DNA from: Solilutibacter silvestris
GTDB taxonomy: Bacteria; Pseudomonadota; Gammaproteobacteria; Xanthomonadales; Xanthomonadaceae
Length of the DNA stretch: 64,000 nucleotides
Reading direction: 5' to 3'
NCBI RefSeq assembly: GCF_002895945.1
Contig: NZ_NPZB01000002.1
Span: forward strand, 682,001 to 746,000
The notes under the pieces are model-generated. The model was not told the origin of the DNA. It did not search any database and was given only the letters and a program-made list of their open reading frames with translations. Below are positions 28,403-37,739 of the stretch, in pieces (the first letter of the stretch is position 1; each line of letters begins with the position of its first letter). The position numbers and the translations under genes are program-made.

Positions 28403-29941
28403 TCAAAGGTCGAACTTGATGCCCTGCGCCAACGGCAGCGCGTCGGAGTAGTTGATGGTGTTGGTCTGGCGACGCATGTAGGCGCGCCATGCATCCGATC
28501 CCGATTCGCGACCGCCGCCGGTTTCCTTCTCGCCACCGAAGGCGCCGCCGATTTCCGCGCCGCTGGTGCCGATGTTGACGTTGGCGATGCCGCAATCCGA
28601 ACCCGATGCCGCGAGGAAGGCTTCCGCGCGCTTGAGGTTGGTGGTGAAGATCGACGACGACAGGCCCTGCGGCACGTCGTTCTGCATGTCGATGGCGTCG
28701 TCGAGGTCGCGATACTTCATCACGTAGAGGATCGGTGCGAAGGTTTCGTGCTGGACGATCTCGGCCGTGTTGGCGAGCCCGGTCACGATCGCCGGCAGCA
28801 CGAAGTTGCCCTTGCGATCGCTCAGTGCTTTGCCACCACTTTCGATGATGCCGCCGCTGGCCTTGGCCTTCTCGATTGCGGCGAGGAAGCCCTTGACGCC
28901 ATCCTGGCTGTTGAGCGGACCCATCAGATTGGCGGGATCGGTGGGATCGCCGATCTTCTTTTCCACCTGCGCGTACGCGGTCTTGAGCTTGCTCAGCACG
29001 TCGTCGTAGATCGATTCGTGGACGAACAATCGACGTGTCGTGGTGCAACGCTGGCCGGCGGTGCCAACCGCGCCGAACACGATCGCCGGGATCGCCATTT
29101 TCAGGTCGGCGCTTTCATCGACGATGATCGCGTTGTTGCCGCCGAGTTCCAGCAGGCTGCGGCCCATGCGCGCGGCGACGCGCTCGCCGACGTTGCGGCC
29201 AACCTTGGTCGATCCGGTGAAGCTCACCAGCGCGATGCGCTTGTCATCGACGAAGGTCTGCGCCAGTTCGGTGCCGGCATCGTTGAACAGGAAGAACAGA
29301 TCGGGGAAACCGCCGGCCTTCAGCGCTTCGTTGCAGATTTTCATCGACGCGATCGCCGACAGCGGCGTCTTCGGCGAGGGCTTCCAGATCGTGACGTCAC
29401 CGCACACCGCGGCGATGAAGCTGTTCCACGCCCACACCGCGACCGGGAAATTGAATGCCGAGATGATCCCGATCAGCCCGAGCGGATGCCACTGTTCGTA
29501 CATGCGATGGCCGGGGCGCTCGCTATGCATGGTCAGGCCGTACAACTGGCGCGACAGGCCGACGGCGAAATCGCCGATGTCGATCATCTCCTGCACCTCG
29601 CCGTCGCCTTCCGGTTTCGACTTGCCCATTTCCAGCGCGACCAGCGAACCCAGCGCGTCCTTGTGCGCACGCAGCGCGTCGGCACACAGGCGGATCGCCT
29701 CACCGCGGCGCGGTGCCGGCGTCTTGCGCCACACCTTGAAGGACGCCTGCGCGCGCTCGACGATGGTGTCGTAGTCCGATTGCGACGAGGCGAGCACCTT
29801 GCCCAGCACGTCGCCGGTGGTCGGGTTCACCGGTTCCAGCACGCCGGCATCGCTGGTCTTCGACCATTCGTCATTGCCGAGATAGGTGCCGGATTCGTTT
29901 TCGCTCAGGCCGAGCGCGGACAGGACGGGATGCAGGGACAT
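28403..29941 (-). CDS. ALDH7-family dehydrogenase (alpha-aminoadipic semialdehyde dehydrogenase-like)
   Basis: 512 residues, similar along its length to antiquitin/ALDH7 and bacterial AmaB, which oxidise L-aminoadipate semialdehyde (piperideine-6-carboxylate) in lysine catabolism. Motifs: [48 protein letters not shown] (Glu), catalytic Cys in [13 protein letters not shown], and [20 protein letters not shown], which is characteristic of ALDH7. TTGGAGA precedes the ATG. The tRNA-Arg gene lies just upstream on the same strand. Confidence 0.9.
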   Translation of the reverse strand: MSLHPVLSALGLSENESGTYLGNDEWSKTSDAGVLEPVNPTTGDVLGKVLASSQSDYDTIVERAQASFKVWRKTPAPRRGEAIRLCADALRAHKDALGSLVALEMGKSKPEGDGEVQEMIDIGDFAVGLSRQLYGLTMHSERPGHRMYEQWHPLGLIGIISAFNFPVAVWAWNSFIAAVCGDVTIWKPSPKTPLSAIASMKICNEALKAGGFPDLFFLFNDAGTELAQTFVDDKRIALVSFTGSTKVGRNVGERVAARMGRSLLELGGNNAIIVDESADLKMAIPAIVFGAVGTAGQRCTTTRRLFVHESIYDDVLSKLKTAYAQVEKKIGDPTDPANLMGPLNSQDGVKGFLAAIEKAKASGGIIESGGKALSDRKGNFVLPAIVTGLANTAEIVQHETFAPILYVMKYRDLDDAIDMQNDVPQGLSSSIFTTNLKRAEAFLAASGSDCGIANVNIGTSGAEIGGAFGGEKETGGGRESGSDAWRAYMRRQTNTINYSDALPLAQGIKFDL

Positions 29942-29969
29942 GGGATCTCCAAGGGATCGATATCAAGAA

Positions 29970-30046
29970 TGGTGGCCCCGGCGCGATTCGAACGCACGAC
30001 CTGTCCCTTAGGAGGGGACCGCTCTATCCAGCTGAGCTACGGGGCC
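29970..30046 (-). tRNA. tRNA-Arg (anticodon CCU)
   Basis: 77 bases including an encoded CCA. The acceptor stem GGCCCCG/CGGGGCC pairs fully; the anticodon stem GTCCC/GGGAC encloses CTCCTAA, so the anticodon is CCT; the T-loop GTTCGAATC is canonical. Reads AGG codons. Confidence 0.97.
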
Positions 30047-30108
30047 AAGACGGCAATTTTCGCAGAGAACCGCCGATGCTGCTGGATCATGGCGTTCCGC
30101 CGATGGTT

Positions 30109-30912
30109 TCAGCGATTTCCGGCGTTCCAATGCCCCAGCACCGTCAATCCGCCCGATCCCGGTTGGCTGCCGGCCAGCAACGCGCGGTGTACGTAGTCCG
30201 ATGCGGCGAGGCAGGCCTCGCGTGGCGACAGTCCCAGCGCGAGATTCGCGGCGATCGCCGAGGACAGCGTGCAGCCGGTGCCGTGGCCTTCGACGTCGAT
30301 GCGCGGATGTTCGATGGTGGTGGCTCCATTCGTGTCGAGGAAAAGATCGCGCACGGGGTCGCCGGGAACATGGCCGCCTTTCAGGAAGACCGAACGCGCG
30401 CCCAGCGTGAGCAGCGTGTTCGCCGCGCGTTCGAGGTCGTCGCGCGTGCGGATCTGTCCCGATCCCAATGCTTCGGCTTCCGGCACGTTGGGGGTGACGA
30501 CATCGGCGAGCGGCAACAGGCGCGTGCGCAAGGCGTCGATCGCACTATCCTCCAGCAAGCGTGCGCCGGAGGTCGCGATCATCACCGGATCGAGGACGAT
30601 GGCAAGGTCGGATCGTGCGTGTTTTCTCCGCGACAACACATCCACCACGGTGTCGATCACTTCACGATTCGCCAGCATCCCGATCTTCACCGCACCCACG
30701 TCGAAATCGTCGAAACAGGCAGCAAGCTGCGCACGCAGGAATTCCACCGGCGGAACGTGCACGGCAGTCACGCCGCGGGTGTTCTGCGCGGTCAGTGCGG
30801 CAATCGCGGAAAGACCGTGTACGCCATGCGCGGCGAATGTCTTGAGATCGGCCTGGATACCGGCGCCACCGCCGGAGTCGCTGCCGGCAATGGTGAGGAC
30901 GGAGGGGGTCAC
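30109..30912 (-). CDS. thiD: Hydroxymethylpyrimidine/phosphomethylpyrimidine kinase
   Basis: 267 residues, ribokinase-like fold. Phosphorylates HMP and HMP-P in thiamine synthesis. [45 protein letters not shown] and [13 protein letters not shown] (anion hole and catalytic Cys region) are intact. GTG 30912 overlaps the DUF1275 stop by four bases (GTGA). No other thi gene is in the window. Confidence 0.96.
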   Translation of the reverse strand: MTPSVLTIAGSDSGGGAGIQADLKTFAAHGVHGLSAIAALTAQNTRGVTAVHVPPVEFLRAQLAACFDDFDVGAVKIGMLANREVIDTVVDVLSRRKHARSDLAIVLDPVMIATSGARLLEDSAIDALRTRLLPLADVVTPNVPEAEALGSGQIRTRDDLERAANTLLTLGARSVFLKGGHVPGDPVRDLFLDTNGATTIEHPRIDVEGHGTGCTLSSAIAANLALGLSPREACLAASDYVHRALLAGSQPGSGGLTVLGHWNAGNR

Positions 30913-31589
30913 GCGCGCACCTTGTCGTGCATGACCGCCCATTGGCGATACAGCGCGTAACCGGTACCGACCACACCGGTCAGTGCGGCAGGCAACAACA
31001 GCGCGTCATAGGCGAATCGCACGAACAGCCATCCGCCGATGATTCCGCCGCCAAGGAAGCTGCCGATGATGAGTGCGCTCAGCATCAGTCGCCGTTTCGG
31101 CAGCGGCAGGCCACGCAAGGCATGACCGATGCCGATGCCGAGATCGGTGAACATCCCGCTCAGGTGCGTGGTGCGGATCACCGCGCCGCTGAAGGTCGTC
31201 GCCATCGCGTTTTGTAGCCCGCAGGCTATCGCCGCCAGTAGCGGTCCTTCGATCGAGTCGTGACCGAAGAGCGGAATGGCGAGGAACAACAGCAACGACT
31301 CCAGTACCAGCACGATGCCGTAACGACGGCCGATGCGCAGCGTGCTGTCCTGGATGATCATGCCGCTCAACGCAGCGCCAGCGAGGAATGCCAGCGCCAT
31401 GCCGCCCAGCCGCAGCGTCGCGCGGGTGTCGCCATGCGCGATCGCTGCGCCGAGCAGGCTGGTGGTGCCGGTGAGATGGGTGATCGCCTGATGCTCGAAG
31501 CCGAGGAATCCGACCACGTTCACCATGCCGGCGATGCAGGCCAGCGACCCTGCGCCGATCCACACCCAGCGCGGCACAGACATGCCCAT
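30909..31589 (-). CDS. DUF1275 (YoaK-like) membrane protein
   Basis: 226 residues with six hydrophobic segments. The family core is visible: [50 protein letters not shown] and [20 protein letters not shown]. Function unknown, possibly transport. Start ATG 31589 or the ATG two codons later. It lies six bases after phoH2 and overlaps thiD, giving phoH2-DUF1275-thiD. Confidence 0.9.
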   Translation of the reverse strand: MGMSVPRWVWIGAGSLACIAGMVNVVGFLGFEHQAITHLTGTTSLLGAAIAHGDTRATLRLGGMALAFLAGAALSGMIIQDSTLRIGRRYGIVLVLESLLLFLAIPLFGHDSIEGPLLAAIACGLQNAMATTFSGAVIRTTHLSGMFTDLGIGIGHALRGLPLPKRRLMLSALIIGSFLGGGIIGGWLFVRFAYDALLLPAALTGVVGTGYALYRQWAVMHDKVRA

Positions 31590-31594
31590 CCGCG

Positions 31595-32998
31595 TTACAG
31601 CGTTTCCGACGCGTAATCCGCCAGTCGCGAACGCTCGCCGCGACGCAGCGTGACGTGTGCGCTGTGCTCCCAGTTCTTGAAGCGATCGACCACGTAGGTC
31701 AGGCCGGAGGTCGTTTCGGTGAGGTAGGGCGTGTCGATCTGCTCGACATTGCCGAGGCAGACGATCTTGGTGCCCGGGCCTGCGCGCGTGACCAGCGTCT
31801 TCATCTGCTTCGGCGTCAGGTTCTGCGCTTCGTCGAGGATCAGGTAGCGGCTGAGCAGGGTGCGGCCACGCATGAAGTTCATCGAACGGATCTTGATGCG
31901 CGAGGCCAGCAGGTCATTGGTCGCCGCGCGTCCCCACGATCCACCTTCCTTGTTGTTCGGCATCAGCACTTCGAGGTTGTCGGTCAGCGCGCCCATCCAC
32001 GGCGTCATCTTTTCTTCCTCGGTGCCGGGCAGGAAGCCGATGTCCTCGCCGACGCTCACCGTCGCGCGGGTCATGATGATCTCGCGATAGCGCTGCGCAT
32101 CCATCGTCTGCGCGAGGCCAGCGGCCAGCGTCAGCAGCGTCTTGCCGGTGCCGGCGGTGCCGAGCAGGGTGACAAAGTCGATCTCGGGATCCATCAGTGC
32201 GTTCAATGCGAAATTCTGTTCGCGGTTGCGCGCACTGATCCCCCATACCGCATGTTGATGGCTGCGATAGTCGTCGACGATCTGCAGCACCGCCTTGCCA
32301 TCGTGGATCGCCACCACGCGGAATTCGGATTGTTCATCGCCGGGCAGGTAGAGGAACTGGTTGGGATGCCAGTCGTCGCCCTCGGCCACCACCACTTCAT
32401 AGTAGGTGCGGCCCTTGTCCGTCCACGAGCGTAGATCCTTGCCGCCGTTGCGCGTCCAGAAATCCTCGGGCAGCGCCTGCGAACCGGTGTAGAGCAGGCT
32501 GAAATCGTCGAGCGCGCGATCGTTCTCGTAGTCCTCGCTGACGATGCCGGCGATCGCCGCCTTGATCCGCAGGTTGATGTCCTTGGAGACGAACACCACC
32601 GGCGTTTCCGGCTCGTGCGCCTGCAGCGACAGGATCGCGGCGAGGATGTGGTTGTCCGGCATCGACTTGCCGAGTGCCGCGCCGCCACCGAAATCGCTGG
32701 TCTGGAAGCGCAACACGCCGCTGCCGCCATCGCCGCGCAGTTGCAGTCCGCCCGGTGGCCGCAGCTTGAGGCCGGTCGCGATCTTGTCGGTGCCCTGTTC
32801 CTCGATCAGTTCGTTGAGGAAGCGGCTGACCTGGCGGGCGTTGCGGCTGGCCTCCGACGTGCCTTTCTTGCTGTTGTCGAGTTCCTCGATCACCATCATC
32901 GGCAGGAACACGTCATGTTCCTCGAACTTGAACAGGGCGGTGGGATCGTGCATCAGCACATTGGTATCCAGCACGTAGATGCGCTTGCCCTTGGTCAT
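31595..32998 (-). CDS. PIN-PhoH fusion protein (PhoH2-type)
   Basis: 467 residues. An N-terminal PIN ribonuclease domain (YVLDTNVLMHDP, MMVIEELDNSKKG, DNHILAAIL) joins a PhoH ATPase/helicase domain with Walker A GTAGTGKTLL and Walker B YLILDEAQNLTP. PhoH2 proteins unwind and cleave RNA; many have an antitoxin-like partner, but none is adjacent. An AAGGGAA site precedes ATG 32998. Probably involved in RNA turnover under stress. Confidence 0.94.
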   Translation of the reverse strand: MTKGKRIYVLDTNVLMHDPTALFKFEEHDVFLPMMVIEELDNSKKGTSEASRNARQVSRFLNELIEEQGTDKIATGLKLRPPGGLQLRGDGGSGVLRFQTSDFGGGAALGKSMPDNHILAAILSLQAHEPETPVVFVSKDINLRIKAAIAGIVSEDYENDRALDDFSLLYTGSQALPEDFWTRNGGKDLRSWTDKGRTYYEVVVAEGDDWHPNQFLYLPGDEQSEFRVVAIHDGKAVLQIVDDYRSHQHAVWGISARNREQNFALNALMDPEIDFVTLLGTAGTGKTLLTLAAGLAQTMDAQRYREIIMTRATVSVGEDIGFLPGTEEEKMTPWMGALTDNLEVLMPNNKEGGSWGRAATNDLLASRIKIRSMNFMRGRTLLSRYLILDEAQNLTPKQMKTLVTRAGPGTKIVCLGNVEQIDTPYLTETTSGLTYVVDRFKNWEHSAHVTLRRGERSRLADYASETL

Positions 32999-33032
32999 GC
33001 GAGTGGATTCCCTTTGCAGTGGAGTGATGTGG

Positions 33033-33515
33033 TCAGGCGGACTTGCTCTTGATGGCATCGAGCACGGCCTGCGCGTGTCCGGCCACCTTCACTGGCTGCC
33101 AGACCTGCGCGACCTTGCCCTGCGGGTCGATCAGGAAGGTGCTGCGCACGATCCCCTCGAATTCGCGGCCGTAGAGTTTCTTCATCTGGATCACGCCGAA
33201 GGCACGGCACAACGCTTCATCGCCGTCGCTGACCAGCGGGAAGGTGTAGCCCTGTTTCGCGCAGAAATTGGCGTGCGATTTCACCGAATCGCGTGACACG
33301 CCAACCACATCGGCGCCGAGCTTGCGGAATTTCGCCAGCAACGCCTGGAAGTCCAGCCCTTCGGTGGTGCAACCGGGCGTGGAATCCTTGGGATAGAAAT
33401 AGAGGACGAGCCAGCGGCCGGCGAAATCGGCGAGCGTCGCAGTCGCTCCATCACCCAGTGCCAGCGGCAGCTTGAGCACGGATTTCGGGATGGCCTTGCC
33501 TGCGTCGATGGTCAT
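33033..33515 (-). CDS. bcp: Thioredoxin-dependent peroxiredoxin (BCP/PrxQ)
   Basis: 160 residues. Reduces hydrogen and organic peroxides. The peroxidatic Cys lies in DSTPGCTTEGLDFQ; the usual E. coli resolving Cys five residues later is absent (Glu/Gly/Leu instead), while a Cys in SHANFCAKQG may substitute. VVGVSRDSVKSH and FLIDPQGKV are typical. It lies five bases after gcvR, matching the E. coli dapA-gcvR-bcp order. Confidence 0.95.
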   Translation of the reverse strand: MTIDAGKAIPKSVLKLPLALGDGATATLADFAGRWLVLYFYPKDSTPGCTTEGLDFQALLAKFRKLGADVVGVSRDSVKSHANFCAKQGYTFPLVSDGDEALCRAFGVIQMKKLYGREFEGIVRSTFLIDPQGKVAQVWQPVKVAGHAQAVLDAIKSKSA

Positions 33516-33520
33516 GCGTC

Positions 33521-34090
33521 CTAGAACTTCATCGGATCCATGATCGCATCGAGATTGAGGCGATCGGAGAATTCCATGAAATCGTCGCGCAGCCCGGCGA
33601 TGTGCATGTCGGCCGGCACGCCGATGGTGAGTTGCGCGGTGAACATCTCGGCACCGGTCTGCATGGCGCGATAGCGCGAGCAGTGCAGGTTCTCGACGGT
33701 GATGCCCTGGCGGTCGAAGAAATCGGCGAGCTGGAACAGGATGCCGGGCTTGTCGGCCGCCACCACTTCGACGATGTAGGGAATCAGGTTGGACTGCACC
33801 GGCTTCGGCCCGGTGCGATACCAGTTGAGCTTGTAGCCTTCTTCGCGTTCGAGGCGACCGAGCATCGCTTCCAGTTTGGCGATGGCGTCCCACGATCCCA
33901 CCGCCAGCATGCTCGCCGAGACATCGCGACCAACCGTGCTCAGGCGCGCGTCGACCAGGTTGCAGCCGGAATCGCTGATGCGTCGTGACACCGACAACAG
34001 CGGCGAACCGGGGTGCGTCGCATAAGCATTGATCAGGAGGTGGTTCTCGTTGCCCGTGGGCCGTGCGGCGGTATCGCTCAAAGTGTTCAT
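33521..34090 (-). CDS. gcvR: Glycine cleavage system regulator GcvR-like, double ACT domain
   Basis: 189 residues with two ACT-type domains: [20 protein letters not shown] at the start and [20 protein letters not shown] from about residue 98. In E. coli GcvR binds glycine and the activator GcvA to repress gcvTHP. Divergent from dapA and followed by bcp, as in E. coli. GcvA is not in the window. No good ribosome site is visible before ATG 34090. Confidence 0.88.
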   Translation of the reverse strand: MNTLSDTAARPTGNENHLLINAYATHPGSPLLSVSRRISDSGCNLVDARLSTVGRDVSASMLAVGSWDAIAKLEAMLGRLEREEGYKLNWYRTGPKPVQSNLIPYIVEVVAADKPGILFQLADFFDRQGITVENLHCSRYRAMQTGAEMFTAQLTIGVPADMHIAGLRDDFMEFSDRLNLDAIMDPMKF

Positions 34091-34205
34091 GTCCGGCGGC
34101 GGTCCGCCCAAGCGCCGGCCGAGTGCCGACAGCCACAGGATACTTGCCGGCCATTTCACGCCGCAAGTAACATGGAGGCTGTTCCGACGCCCGCAGGCCG
34201 TCCTC

Positions 34206-35090
34206 TTGCAACTCTCCGGCATCATCACGGCACTGGCGACCCCGTTCACATTGGAAGGCGCCGTCGATTTCGAGGCATGGTCACGGCTGATCGCCCAGCA
34301 GCTGGAAGGCGGCGTCCACGGCATCGTGGTGGCCGGCTCGACCGGCGAGGCCAATGCCCTGGACGATGGCGAATACGATGCGTTGCTGCAGGCCGCAGTG
34401 CGCCAGGTAGCCGGTCGCGTGCCGGTGCTGGCCGGAACCGGCACCTCCAACACCGCCAAGACCATCGCGCTGACCCGGCGTGCCGCCCAGCTGGGCGCCG
34501 ATGCCGCGCTGGTGGTGACGCCACCCTACGTCCGCCCGACCCAGGATGGCTTGATCGCCCATTTCCGCACCGTGGCCGATCAGGGTGGCTTGCCGGTCGT
34601 CCTTTACAACGTTCCCGGCCGCACCGGCTGCGACATGCAACCCGCGACCGTGGCCGGGCTGGCCAGCCATCCGAACATCATCGCCATCAAGGAAGCGGTC
34701 GATGGCGAGGCGCGCATGCAGACCCTGTTGGCGCTGCGCTCGCCGCAATTCGCGGTCTTGAGTGGGGATGACCCGACCGCCAGCCGCGCCATTCTTGCCG
34801 GTGCCGCTGGCCTGGTTTCGGTGGGATCGAACGCCGCGCCGCGCGCGTTCCGCCGCCTGTTCGACCTTGCCCATGACGGTCGCGCCGCCGATGCCCAGGC
34901 CCAGGACGGACGGATGCGCGGTCTCCATGCCTTTCTCGCCGCTGAACCCAACCCCATCCCGGTCAAGGCATTGCTGGCCGAGTTCGGGTATGGTCACGGC
35001 CTGCGGCTGCCGTTGCTGCCGCTCTCGGCAGGGCCGCGCGCCGGACTGGCGGCGATCGTCGCCGCGGTTCGCGACCTCGAAGCCGCCTGA
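34206..35090 (+). CDS. dapA: 4-hydroxy-tetrahydrodipicolinate synthase
   Basis: 294 residues. Condenses pyruvate and aspartate semialdehyde in lysine/DAP synthesis. The Schiff-base Lys is in [10 protein letters not shown]; the catalytic Tyr is in [26 protein letters not shown] is the substrate loop. The family begins with (M)xLSGIITAL, which points to TTG 34206 with a weak AGG eight bases upstream; upstream ATG codons would add an unrelated N terminus. Divergent from gcvR and followed by a BamC-like lipoprotein, as in E. coli. Confidence 0.92.
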   Translation: MQLSGIITALATPFTLEGAVDFEAWSRLIAQQLEGGVHGIVVAGSTGEANALDDGEYDALLQAAVRQVAGRVPVLAGTGTSNTAKTIALTRRAAQLGADAALVVTPPYVRPTQDGLIAHFRTVADQGGLPVVLYNVPGRTGCDMQPATVAGLASHPNIIAIKEAVDGEARMQTLLALRSPQFAVLSGDDPTASRAILAGAAGLVSVGSNAAPRAFRRLFDLAHDGRAADAQAQDGRMRGLHAFLAAEPNPIPVKALLAEFGYGHGLRLPLLPLSAGPRAGLAAIVAAVRDLEAA

Positions 35091-35125
35091 TTCCACATTC
35101 GATCTGTTTCCGGAGAACGTTGTCC

Positions 35126-35656
35126 ATGCAAGTTCGCACTCGTCTCGCTGTCGCCGCGCTCGCCGTCGCCGCCCTCTCCACGTCCGGCTGCAGCTGGTTC
35201 CACGGCAAGCAGCACACGACCGAGGCCTACAAGCTCGCGGCCGAATCGCGTCCGCTGGAGGTCCCGCCGGATCTTGACCGCCCGTCGGCCGATGCCTCGA
35301 TCAACATTCCCAGTGGCAGCAGCAGCGTCTCGGCTTCGCAGGTCCAGCGCGGTGGTTCCACCACGACGCCGGCCCCGCGTGAAAGCGCCAACGCCTTCAT
35401 CGTTCCGGGCACCCGCGACGACGTCTTCGGCAAGCTTGGCACCGCGCTGGCAGGCGTCCCGGGCGTGACCGTCAACAACAAGTCGCAGTTGCTCGGCACC
35501 TATGACGTGACGGCCTCCGGCCACGGCTTCCTGGTCCGCACCACCGCGGTGGATGGCGGCGTGCATGTCTCGTCCATCGATCCGCGCGGCAGCCTCGATA
35601 CCAGCATCGAAGCGACCAAGGTGATTGCGGCCCTGAAGGCTGCGCTCGCCAAGTAA
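35126..35656 (+). CDS. bamC: BamC-like outer-membrane lipoprotein
   Basis: 176 residues. A signal peptide ends in the lipobox STSGC (lipid-attached Cys22). The unstructured N-terminal segment includes EAYKLAAESRPLEVPPDLD, the conserved BamC/NlpB stretch that contacts BamD. One helix-grip-like domain follows (DDVFGKLGTALAGVPGVTV...), where E. coli BamC (~344) has two, so this is a short version. Position after dapA matches E. coli nlpB/dapX. ATG 35126 has a GGAG site. Confidence 0.8.
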   Translation: MQVRTRLAVAALAVAALSTSGCSWFHGKQHTTEAYKLAAESRPLEVPPDLDRPSADASINIPSGSSSVSASQVQRGGSTTTPAPRESANAFIVPGTRDDVFGKLGTALAGVPGVTVNNKSQLLGTYDVTASGHGFLVRTTAVDGGVHVSSIDPRGSLDTSIEATKVIAALKAALAK

Positions 35657-35676
35657 TCCGATCGACGTGATGTGAA

Positions 35677-35703
35677 ACGGGCGCCGATGGCGCCCGTTTT
35701 CGT
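35677..35703. terminator. Terminator between the bamC-like gene and fdxA (possibly bidirectional)
   Basis: A 9-bp stem (ACGGGCGCC / GGCGCCCGT, loop GAT) is flanked by A on the left and TTTTCGTT on the right. It lies between convergent genes and ends where the fdxA stop begins. Confidence 0.88.
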
Positions 35704-36026
35704 TAGCGTTCCAGATGCGGCAGCTTGTCCGGCTTGCCATCCCATTCCGCGGCATCCGGCAGCGGATCCTTGCGCGTGGTGATGACCGGCCAGTCCTTGG
35801 CCAGGTCGGCATTCAAGGCGACGTAGCCTTCCTGGCCTGCCGGCACGTCATCCTCGGCATAGATCGCATTGGCCGGGCATTCCGGCTCGCACAACGTGCA
35901 GTCGATGCATTCGTCCGGGTCGATCACCAGGAAGTTCGGGCCTTCGTGGAAACAGTCGACCGGGCACACCTCGACGCAATCGGTGTATTTGCACTTGATG
36001 CAGTTGTCGGTGACGACGAAGGGCAT
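35703..36026 (-). CDS. fdxA: Seven-iron ferredoxin FdxA ([3Fe-4S][4Fe-4S])
   Basis: 107 residues. Cluster ligands are [17 protein letters not shown] and [12 protein letters not shown]; the pattern with Asp/Val spacing is that of the Azotobacter/Pseudomonas FdI group, followed by the usual ~45-residue C-terminal extension. A cytoplasmic electron carrier. A TAAAAT element at 36059-36054 upstream may be its -10, giving a leader of roughly 20 bases. Convergent with the bamC-like gene. Confidence 0.95.
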   Translation of the reverse strand: MPFVVTDNCIKCKYTDCVEVCPVDCFHEGPNFLVIDPDECIDCTLCEPECPANAIYAEDDVPAGQEGYVALNADLAKDWPVITTRKDPLPDAAEWDGKPDKLPHLER

Positions 36027-36100
36027 TGAACTCGACCGCTGGAACGAATGGGTATTTTACGTGAATGGTGATGGGGAAGGGGTCGGATCATCGCGGCGTC

Positions 36101-36182
36101 CCCTACGGGATAAACGCGGCACATCCATGTGCCGCGCCCTGCGGGCAGCCTTCGGCTGTCTAGCGGCGCTCCCGGCGCCGCT
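36101..36182. repeat. Cluster of three palindromic hairpins (REP-like intergenic element)
   Basis: The 233-base gap between fdxA and tRNA-Glu holds no gene. It contains a perfect 10-bp palindrome with a CC loop at 36115-36136 (CGCGGCACAT / ATGTGCCGCG), a small CAGCC/GGCTG hairpin at 36146-36158, and an 8-bp AGCGGCGC/GCGCCGCT hairpin at 36162-36182. The first shares the CATCCATG core with the element at 63895-63914. Confidence 0.6.
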
Positions 36183-36221
36183 GTCGAACCCTACGGCTTC
36201 AAACCCCAAAGGGGACACGAA

Positions 36222-36256
36222 AATAAAAAAGACCCACGCAAGCGTGGGCCTTTTTT
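36222..36256 (-). terminator. Rho-independent terminator of tRNA-Glu
   Basis: Read leftward, GGCCCACGC and GCGTGGGTC form the stem (loop TT), followed by TTTTTTATTT. It begins just after the tRNA 3' end. Confidence 0.88.
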
Positions 36257-36259
36257 ATT

Positions 36260-36335
36260 TGGCGCTCCCTACGGGATTCGAACCCGTGTTTTAGCCTTGA
36301 GAGGGCCACGTCCTGGGCCTCTAGACGAAGGGAGC
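36260..36335 (-). tRNA. tRNA-Glu (anticodon CUC)
   Basis: 76 bases with encoded CCA. Acceptor GCTCCCT/AGGGAGC pairs; anticodon loop CTCTCAA gives CTC; the T-loop GTTCGAATC is canonical. The D-arm GTCTAGAGGCCCAGGAC is typical of Glu tRNAs. Reads GAG. Confidence 0.97.
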
Positions 36336-36393
36336 AAAGTCGTCGATCACCGATTCGTGCCGGGGATCCCGGCGGGACGAGCCGGTAGCTTGT

Positions 36394-36408
36394 TAGTATA
36401 TCAGGATG
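36394..36408 (+). promoter_or_regulatory. Leaderless-type -10 element before the pcnB leader ORF
   Basis: TAGTAT at 36394-36399 is followed by six bases and ATG 36406, the same layout as at iscA, nnrD and mutL. Confidence 0.45.
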
Positions 36409-36462
36409 ACGCACCCATTCAGTCAAACGCCCCGCTGTTCCTGCCAAGGGGCGATCGCTTGA
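36406..36462 (+). CDS. Putative 18-residue leader peptide ORF upstream of pcnB
   Basis: An ATG at 36406 opens an 18-codon frame (MTHPFSQTPRCSCQGAIA) whose TGA stop overlaps the TTG start of pcnB (TTGA, 36459-36462). It lies six bases after a -10-like TAGTAT and has no ribosome site of its own, so it would be read from a leaderless mRNA and would couple translation into pcnB. Coding status is inferred from arrangement only; the peptide itself has no recognisable feature besides two Cys. Confidence 0.4.
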   Translation: MTHPFSQTPRCSCQGAIA

Positions 36463-37739
36463 GCCAGCAGCTCCGGATCATCACGCGCGACCAGCACACG
36501 GTATCGCGCAAGGCGATCAGCCCGAACGCGCTGCGCGTGCTGTATCGATTGCACGAAGCGGGGCACGCGTCGTTCCTGGTCGGTGGTGCTGTGCGCGATC
36601 TGATCGCTGGCGTCCAACCCAAGGATTTCGACGTCGCGACCGATGCCACGCCCGAGCAGGTGCGCGCGCTGTTCCGCAATTGTCGCCTGATCGGCCGGCG
36701 CTTCCGCCTGGCGCATGTGGTGTTCGGGCGCGAGATCATCGAGGTCGCGACCTTCCGCGCCTCGTCCGACGATGGCAGCGGCGATCGTGAAGTCCACGAC
36801 GACGGTCGCGTGCTGCGCGACAACGTCTACGGCAATATCGAGGAAGACGCGGTGCGCCGCGATTTCACCGCGAATGCCCTGTACTACAACATCGCCGATT
36901 TCTCCATCCACGATTACGTCGGTGGTTTCGACGATGTGGTGGCGCGGCACATGCGCATGATCGGCGATGCCGAGACCCGCTATCGCGAGGACCCGGTGCG
37001 GATGCTGCGCGCGGTGCGCTTGTCGTCCAAGCTTGGATTCACCATCGTTGAGGGCACCGCTGCACCGATCGCCGCACTGGCGCCGTTGCTGCGGCAGGCG
37101 GCGCCAGCGCGGTTGTTCGACGAATGCCTGAAACTGTTCCTGTCCGGTCACGCCGTGGCGAGTTTCGAAGGGCTGGAACGCCATGGCTTGCTGCCGGTGT
37201 TGTTCCCGGAAACCGCGAAGGCGCTGGCGTCGAATCGCAGCGGTGCGTTGCGACGGATGGTGATCGCCGGACTCGCTGGCACCGATGCCCGTGTTGCCGC
37301 CGACGAGCCGGTGTCGCCGGCCTTCCTGTTCGCGGTGTTGCTGTGGCCGGCGTACTGCCGATCGCTGGCGCAACTGGAAGGACAGGGCATGCATGCCGCG
37401 GAAGCACAGCGTCGCGCCGCCGATCGCACGACGCTGCACCTGACCGAGGTGGTGGCCTTGCCGCGCCGGTTCTCGTTGCCGATGCAGGAAATCTGGTTGT
37501 TGCAGCCGCGTTTCGCCCAGCGCAAGCGCACCGGTCGCTTCCTCGCCCATCCGCGCTTCCGCGCCGCGTTCGATTTCCTCAAGTTGCGCGAGCAGGCCAG
37601 CCCCAGCCACGCCGGTGATGTTGCCTATTGGGCGGAGTTGCAGCTTGGCGAGATGCCTGCGCCCGAATCGCACGATGGTGACGATGAGGGCAGTGACGGA
37701 GAGCAGCGCGCACCGCGTCGGCGTCGCCGACGGTCATGA
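36459..37739 (+). CDS. pcnB: Poly(A) polymerase I
   Basis: 426 residues, class II nucleotidyltransferase. It adds poly(A) to RNA 3' ends, promoting decay. FLVGGAVRDLIAG, PKDFDVATDATPEQ (catalytic Asp pair), RRFRLAHVVFG, RDFTANALYYN and YREDPVRMLRAVRLSSKLGF are intact; the C terminus is basic (RRRRRRS). Start TTG 36459 is chosen because AAGGGG lies seven bases upstream and the conserved part begins soon after; no ATG fits. E. coli pcnB also uses a weak non-AUG start to limit expression. Four-base overlap with folK. Confidence 0.93.
   Translation: MSQQLRIITRDQHTVSRKAISPNALRVLYRLHEAGHASFLVGGAVRDLIAGVQPKDFDVATDATPEQVRALFRNCRLIGRRFRLAHVVFGREIIEVATFRASSDDGSGDREVHDDGRVLRDNVYGNIEEDAVRRDFTANALYYNIADFSIHDYVGGFDDVVARHMRMIGDAETRYREDPVRMLRAVRLSSKLGFTIVEGTAAPIAALAPLLRQAAPARLFDECLKLFLSGHAVASFEGLERHGLLPVLFPETAKALASNRSGALRRMVIAGLAGTDARVAADEPVSPAFLFAVLLWPAYCRSLAQLEGQGMHAAEAQRRAADRTTLHLTEVVALPRRFSLPMQEIWLLQPRFAQRKRTGRFLAHPRFRAAFDFLKLREQASPSHAGDVAYWAELQLGEMPAPESHDGDDEGSDGEQRAPRRRRRRS

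Noticed and set aside
27938-30196. 752-codon rightward frame opposite pyrD, the ALDH7 and tRNA-Arg
   Set aside because: It reads through a tRNA and two clear enzymes on the other strand and has no recognisable fold.
36129-36458. Upstream extension of the pcnB frame through tRNA-Glu
   Set aside because: The 110 codons cross a tRNA gene, a terminator and palindromes; a good ribosome site points to TTG 36459.
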